This document shows, piece after piece, positions 59,085 through 64,000 of a stretch of 64,000 nucleotides of DNA (position 1 is the stretch's first letter; each line of letters opens with the position of its first letter). The stretch is from Thiomicrospira sp. XS5. Its GTDB lineage: Bacteria; Pseudomonadota; Gammaproteobacteria; Thiomicrospirales; Thiomicrospiraceae. A program made the translations under genes and the position numbers. The stretch covers positions 1 through 64,000 of the forward strand of contig NZ_LQBO01000001.1 of assembly GCF_001507555.1 (NCBI RefSeq), written 5' to 3'. The notes under the pieces are model-generated. The model saw only the letters and a program-made list of their open reading frames with translations. It was not told where the DNA came from and searched no databases.

Positions 59085-60902
59085 TTGTTTGACTCGATTG
59101 TACGGCACAAACGACTGCTGCTCTTAACACTGGGGCTATTGATTTTGATTCAAGTGGCCAGTTACTACTGGATCAGCCGAATCAACGAGCAGATTGAAAC
59201 CCTTCGCCACCAAAACATCGCTCAAATGCTCTCGCAGGACATACACCACCAGATACGCGAGAAACAAGCCGCCTCCACCGCCATCGCACTGACTTTAGCC
59301 AACGATGTCAGTCATTTGCTGGCTGACCACAACGACGGCCAATACCACGCCTTCAACGACCTGATTGCGCAAATCACCCAAAAATCCAATTATAAAAACC
59401 TTTGGGTCCAGGTCATGAACGCCGAAGGCCGTATCGTTTACCGGAACTGGACGGAAGTGGATACCAACGATGCGCCTATTTCCGAGCTGAAGTTGCTGCA
59501 ATCGCCACGAAAAGACATCGCCACCGATTCCTTCGACTTAACGATTCGCATCACCACGCCAATCTTTCATCTAAAAGATCGCGTGGGCTTTCTCTGTTTA
59601 GTCTCTCACTTCAACTCCATTCAGCGTTATTTTGAAGCCAAGAATATCCAAACCTTGGCCGTCGTGCCGCCGGAACTTGCGCAAACCATACAACACCCGT
59701 TCAGCGAACACCGTAAAGGCGGTTTCTATATAGCCAACCTGAACCCCAACCCGACCCTGATGAAACAAATCACGGCCAAAGACTTACAACGCTGGACACA
59801 CGAAAACGCCCAGCCTACCGTCTGGCAGGATAAACTGGTCATTTCGGTTCCGCTTCGAAACCTCAATAAAACGTCTCAAGGCACGTTACTGGCATTTTAC
59901 CCATTGGAAGCGGCCCACCACCTTGATGCCGGTTCGGAACTCTTGACCACCAAAAACATCACCCTGATCGCCAACATCACCTTGACCCTGTTACTGCTGT
60001 CAGGCCTGGTCACTTTTCTCATTAAAAAACAACGCGATTATTTCCAACGCATCATCAATGCCGAAGAAGAAATCGTACTGGTCTCCAATGGAGAGCGCTT
60101 GATTGATGCCAACCAACAACTCTATAACTACTTCGAAAACTTCCGTACCAACAAACGGGGTTGCATCTGCGATTATTTTGTTGCTGAGGAGGGGTTCTTA
60201 CAGAAGTACATGGACAATCAACTCTGGCTGAACTATTTGCTTGAGCGCCCGAACGATACTCACCGAGCCAAGTGCGTTCTTCACGGCAAAACGTTTATTT
60301 TCAAACTGAAAGCCCATGCATTCCTGCCTGACAGTGATTTGGCCGTCGTGGTCTTGGTCGATATTACCGAGCTTGAAGCCCTTAACCAGCGTCTACTCGA
60401 GCAGTCGCGGGTTGATGAATTAACTCAGATTGGCAATCGACGCTTCTTCAACAACTATATGGAACAACAAATCGCGCTGGCAAAGCGCCATCGCCACCCC
60501 TTGTCATTGATTTTTTTCGACATCGACCATTTCAAACAGGTCAACGACGTTTACGGACACCAAACCGGCGACGTCGCGTTGCGTACCGTAGTCGACACTT
60601 TGTCGGCGCAACTGCGTGAATCCGACGTGTTTTTCCGGGTCGGCGGCGAAGAGTTTATGATCGTTCTGGCCCACCACCCGCTTAATCAGGCCACGGAAAT
60701 CGCCGAACGGCTGCGTAAGCGGGTCGAACGCATACAGGAAGAATCTCTGCCACACCTCACCATCAGTCTCGGCGTGGCGGAGCTGGATGTGCACGAAACA
60801 CTGGAACAACTACTGCACCGTATCGACCAAGCGCTGTATGAAGCCAAATCCAGTGGGCGAAATTGCGTATCTTCAGCCAAACCACCCCATAAAATGGCTT
60901 AA
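59085..60902 (+). CDS. Membrane diguanylate cyclase (GGDEF) with periplasmic sensor
   Basis: 605 residues from a TTG start at 59085, supported by AAAGGA at good spacing. A helix at about 11-31 (LLLLTLGLLILIQVASYYW) and a second near 295-315 bracket a periplasmic sensor of about 265 residues. A short PAS-like region follows, then the GGDEF domain with TQIGNRRFFNNYM and the active site RVGGEEFMIVL. FFDIDHFKQVNDVYGH holds the metal acids, so it should synthesise c-di-GMP. The one-mismatch decamer at 60000 encodes Ser-Gly-Leu-Val in the second helix. Confidence 0.9.
   Translation: MFDSIVRHKRLLLLTLGLLILIQVASYYWISRINEQIETLRHQNIAQMLSQDIHHQIREKQAASTAIALTLANDVSHLLADHNDGQYHAFNDLIAQITQKSNYKNLWVQVMNAEGRIVYRNWTEVDTNDAPISELKLLQSPRKDIATDSFDLTIRITTPIFHLKDRVGFLCLVSHFNSIQRYFEAKNIQTLAVVPPELAQTIQHPFSEHRKGGFYIANLNPNPTLMKQITAKDLQRWTHENAQPTVWQDKLVISVPLRNLNKTSQGTLLAFYPLEAAHHLDAGSELLTTKNITLIANITLTLLLLSGLVTFLIKKQRDYFQRIINAEEEIVLVSNGERLIDANQQLYNYFENFRTNKRGCICDYFVAEEGFLQKYMDNQLWLNYLLERPNDTHRAKCVLHGKTFIFKLKAHAFLPDSDLAVVVLVDITELEALNQRLLEQSRVDELTQIGNRRFFNNYMEQQIALAKRHRHPLSLIFFDIDHFKQVNDVYGHQTGDVALRTVVDTLSAQLRESDVFFRVGGEEFMIVLAHHPLNQATEIAERLRKRVERIQEESLPHLTISLGVAELDVHETLEQLLHRIDQALYEAKSSGRNCVSSAKPPHKMA
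60000..60009. repeat. One-mismatch decamer TCAGGCCTGG inside the diguanylate cyclase gene
   Basis: Plus-strand reading Ser-Gly-Leu-Val-Thr in the second transmembrane helix, with CACTTTT to the right. Confidence 0.65.
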
Positions 60903-60986
60903 TTAAATCCTAGAAAACCTTATTAGCTGTGATAAAATTTTTTACAAATCAATCACTAACCCTTTTTCAATACGAAAACCAAACCC

Positions 60987-63900
60987 ATGCCCATACCCCT
61001 GCCCGTCGCACATTCCACTAAAGCCTTATTACTTTCTGTTCGCGACCGAGCTCAAATTGTTTTCCAAGTCCTCACATTCACCGCATTGAGCCTGATCTAC
61101 ATTTCCAGTCACGCTCAACAAACCCTGACACTCGGGGTCTATGCCTATTTGACACCGGAAAAGGTCTATCAACAATATCAACCGCTTGCCGACTATCTCA
61201 GCGACCAACTTGACGATACCAAAATTCAACTGTCGGTGTTAAACCATCGCGGTTTGCGACAAGCGTTACAGCAAGGCCAACTCGACCTGTTGCTTATCAA
61301 CCCCAGCATTTACGAAATCGTTCGTAATGAAAACCACTTAAGCGGCGCGATTGCCACACTACAAACCAACTACAATCATCAGCCCACAGCACAACTCGGC
61401 GGCGTGATATTCACCTTAGCGAATCGACAAGACATTCAAAGCCTCACCGACTTATCGAAAAAAATCATCGCCACACCGTCCTTCAATAATGCCGGTGCCT
61501 ACCGAATTCCGATTTACGAAGCTCTCCAACACGGTATTGCCGCAAAACAAATGAAGTTTCAACGCGTCGGGCAAAACGATAAAGTCGTGGCAGCCATACT
61601 AAGCGGCCAAGCGGAAGCCGGCTTTGTCCGCACCGGCATTTTGGAAAGCCTGATCGAAAGCGGTCAACTCGACAGAAGCCAAATCAAGATTCTGAACGCC
61701 AAACAGTTCGATGGCTTCCCTTTCATGGTTTCAACGCCACTGTATCCGGAATGGCCGTTCGTCGCCTTAACACACGTAGATGACGCCATGATCCGTAAAC
61801 TGTCGGTGGCGTTATTCTCTCTGACACCGGATTCCCCGACCGCTCAAGCCGTTCGCATTTCCGGCTTCGTCCCGCCATTGGACTACCTACCGATGGAAAA
61901 ACTGCTACGCGACTTACGCCTGGAACCTTACAATAAGCCGCCCGAGCTCACCTGGGAGATGGTGTGGAAAAACTATGCCTTTGAGATTTTAGCGGCGTTT
62001 ATCCTTTTCCTAGCCTTAATTGCAGCCTTTTTACGCATCAGCTTGCTCAGCCGCCGGGTCTCGGCCGGTGCGGCCCGAATTCAAACGCAGTCCAATAAAC
62101 TGAACAATGTATTGCAAGCCACCCACTCGGTCACTTGGGAGTGGGATGTCCGCACCGACAAAGTCCGCTTCAATACCGATATGTGGTTGAAAATCATGGG
62201 CTATGACGCCAGTACTTATACCGAATTCACCTTCGAAAACCGTCAACAACTCACTCATCCAGATGACCAAAAAGCCTTGCAAGAGGCCCTGCGCGCACAC
62301 TTTAGCGGCGAAACCGACTTCTATCAGGTGGAAACCCGCATGCGCCACCAAGATGGTAGTTGGGTTTGGATACTGTCACAAGGAAAGGTCATCAAATGGG
62401 ATAACAGCCAAAGACCTTTAATTGTCTCAGGCACCCACACCGACATCACCCAAATCAAGCAGCAGGAAGCTTTACTGGATTTCAAATCTCAACGTGACCA
62501 GGTTTTGCTCAAACTGCCCGCCAATGTCGACAATCTGTCTAAGAATTCACTGATTCGGTATGCACTGAATTTGACGGAAAACCTCACCGGTAGCCAACTC
62601 AGCTTCGCACGCATCATGGATGAATTTTCGCCGGACCAGCCGCTGTCTTTCTGGTCGTCGAATGCTCACCAACGCTTTTCACCCGAACAACTGGACCGAG
62701 TTAACTTAGCCGAACAGTCGTTTTGTCAAACCGTCCTGCAAAACCAAAAACCCATGATCATCAACCAAACAGAGCTCGCTCCGAGTCAGGAGCCGGATGG
62801 GTTCACCCCCAATAAATTGCTGATTATTCCGGTCGTGAACGATCAAGAAATTGTCATGATTCTCGGACTGGCAGACAAACCGACCCCTTACACCGAGATG
62901 GACCTGGAAGCCGTCGAATTGATTGCCTATGAACTCTGGCGCATGATTCAACGCAAACGCGACCAACAACAGATTGACTCCCAACAAGAACAATACGAGC
63001 GCTTGGTCGACGAAATCGGCCGGGACTTCTGCGTTTTCAGCCTGGAGCCGGACAGTGGGACCTTTACCTATTTAAGCGACAGCGCCATAGACATTTTTGG
63101 CCAACCGAAAAACACCCTACTCAAAACCAACATGCTGACCGGCATCCAATGGCAGAACGACAGCCAGCAAAGTTTAAAAAGCGTTCTCGACAAGCTATTG
63201 TCCCGGCGAGAAAATGAAAACACGCTCGATTTAACCTTCGAGACCCCACAAGGCGAGGAACGCGCCATCAAGATCATGCAACATACCGTGCTGGATGAAC
63301 AAGACCGCTTGATTTCGATTGACGGCTTAATCGAAAACATCACCGACAAAATTCAAACCGAGCACGACCTGATCCAGGCGGCCAATGTTTTCCGACATTC
63401 ACAAGAAGCCATTCTAATCACGGACCGAAAAGGTTACATTCTCAATATCAACGATGCGTTCACCCGCATCACCGGCTACAGCAAGGAAGAAGTCCTCGGC
63501 CAAACCCCGCGCGTTCTTAGCTCGGGGAAACATGATAAAACCTTTTATGCCGAACTCTGGCACGAACTGTTCGATAAGGGGACCTGGTCCGGCGAGATCT
63601 GGAACCGGCGAAAGAATGGCGAAATCTACCCGGAAAAAATGACCGTTAGCTCCATCCTGGACGAAAACGGTTCACCCAAAGAGTTTATCGCGCTGTTCTC
63701 GGACATCACCACCCAGAAAAAGCAGCAATCACAACTCGAATACATCGCCCATTTCGATGCTTTGACCGGCTTGCCGAACCGCACGCTACTGGCGGACCGT
63801 TTAAACCAAGCCATCACCTATTCCAAGCGCCATCAATTAAATTTAGCCGTCCTGTTTATCGACCTGGACGGCTTTAAAACCATTAACGACTTGTACGGCC

Positions 63901-64000
63901 ATCAAGCCGGCGATGAACTGCTAATCACCGTCGCCAAACGTTTCAAAAGCGCTTTGCGCGAAGAAGACACCATCGCGCGAATCGGCGGTGACGAATTTGT
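60987..64000 (+). CDS. PhnD-like sensor / PAS / GAF / GGDEF signalling protein (cut by window edge)
   Basis: A frame open from ATG 60987 to the window end (1004 codons, no stop). After an N-terminal hydrophobic segment, residues about 50-310 resemble a PhnD/phosphonate-type periplasmic binding domain (LGVYAYLTPEKVYQQYQPLADYL, SGQAEAGFVRTGILESL). A helix at about 330-350 follows, then PAS (TWEWDVRTDKVRFN), a GAF-like region (about 500-650), and further PAS domains (FRHSQEAILITDRKGYIL). The GGDEF domain begins YIAHFDALTGLPNRTLLADR and has FIDLDGFKTINDLYGHQ and RIGGDEF. An EAL domain often follows such layouts but lies outside. It is the second GGDEF gene in a row, 84 bp after the first. Confidence 0.9.
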   Translation, partial: MPIPLPVAHSTKALLLSVRDRAQIVFQVLTFTALSLIYISSHAQQTLTLGVYAYLTPEKVYQQYQPLADYLSDQLDDTKIQLSVLNHRGLRQALQQGQLDLLLINPSIYEIVRNENHLSGAIATLQTNYNHQPTAQLGGVIFTLANRQDIQSLTDLSKKIIATPSFNNAGAYRIPIYEALQHGIAAKQMKFQRVGQNDKVVAAILSGQAEAGFVRTGILESLIESGQLDRSQIKILNAKQFDGFPFMVSTPLYPEWPFVALTHVDDAMIRKLSVALFSLTPDSPTAQAVRISGFVPPLDYLPMEKLLRDLRLEPYNKPPELTWEMVWKNYAFEILAAFILFLALIAAFLRISLLSRRVSAGAARIQTQSNKLNNVLQATHSVTWEWDVRTDKVRFNTDMWLKIMGYDASTYTEFTFENRQQLTHPDDQKALQEALRAHFSGETDFYQVETRMRHQDGSWVWILSQGKVIKWDNSQRPLIVSGTHTDITQIKQQEALLDFKSQRDQVLLKLPANVDNLSKNSLIRYALNLTENLTGSQLSFARIMDEFSPDQPLSFWSSNAHQRFSPEQLDRVNLAEQSFCQTVLQNQKPMIINQTELAPSQEPDGFTPNKLLIIPVVNDQEIVMILGLADKPTPYTEMDLEAVELIAYELWRMIQRKRDQQQIDSQQEQYERLVDEIGRDFCVFSLEPDSGTFTYLSDSAIDIFGQPKNTLLKTNMLTGIQWQNDSQQSLKSVLDKLLSRRENENTLDLTFETPQGEERAIKIMQHTVLDEQDRLISIDGLIENITDKIQTEHDLIQAANVFRHSQEAILITDRKGYILNINDAFTRITGYSKEEVLGQTPRVLSSGKHDKTFYAELWHELFDKGTWSGEIWNRRKNGEIYPEKMTVSSILDENGSPKEFIALFSDITTQKKQQSQLEYIAHFDALTGLPNRTLLADRLNQAITYSKRHQLNLAVLFIDLDGFKTINDLYGHQAGDELLITVAKRFKSALREEDTIARIGGDEF

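Overview
The window reads as a continuous, gene-dense stretch of a gammaproteobacterial chromosome with roughly balanced base composition. No insertion sequence, prophage, integrase, CRISPR array or tRNA was recognised. The gene set is a yibN-grxC-secB-gpsA block divergent from gpmI, a complete cbb3 oxidase locus, his and bio clusters, and a TIGR03545/TIGR03546 pair. It fits a free-living, microaerophilic, prototrophic and motile bacterium. I infer the Thiomicrospira/Hydrogenovibrio group, but the sequence does not prove that placement.

Layout. 1-200: minus-strand promoter of rRNA type firing out of the left edge, then the tyrS terminator. 0.2-7 kb: tyrS, class 1B dihydroorotate dehydrogenase, trmL, gpsA-secB-grxC-rhodanese, gpmI. 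7-14 kb: gltBD and a frameshifted hypothetical gene. 14-23 kb: ccoS-ccoI-ccoH-ccoG and ccoNOQP plus an unlisted 45-residue membrane ORF, with two internal terminators and FNR-like sites ahead of ccoN. 23-31 kb: hisBHAFE, a HIT protein, tatABC, a DUF255 thioredoxin-like protein, a YugP-type protease. 31-36 kb: comF and bioBFHC. 36-46 kb: two lipoproteins, a large PAS chemoreceptor, the TIGR03545/03546 pair, priA. 46-54 kb: a cytochrome b561 and a TonB receptor-ABC importer operon with an embedded luciferase-like monooxygenase. 54-64 kb: DUF2059 protein, MOSC protein, MocR regulator, a uracil-DNA-glycosylase-family protein, trpB, rsmJ, and two GGDEF proteins, the second cut by the right edge.

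Two things stand out. First, the 10-bp perfect palindrome CCAGGCCTGG occurs 17 times exactly and 8 more times with one mismatch. My estimate of the chance number is about 0.1. It sits inside genes, mostly as Gln-Ala-Trp or Ala-Arg-Pro-Gly codons, and also forms the core of five intergenic terminator hairpins. It behaves like a highly iterated palindrome (compare cyanobacterial HIP1) or a DNA-uptake-type word. Second, the leader of the TonB receptor gene can fold into a roughly 129-nt three-way-junction RNA closed by a 14-bp helix. It matches no riboswitch class I can recognise.

Working together: cbb3 oxidase and its assembly genes support low-oxygen respiration. The Tat system exports folded cofactor proteins. 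gltBD, his, bio and trpB cover biosynthesis. The chemoreceptor and c-di-GMP proteins sense the environment. The TonB/ABC operon acquires a metal or metal chelate.
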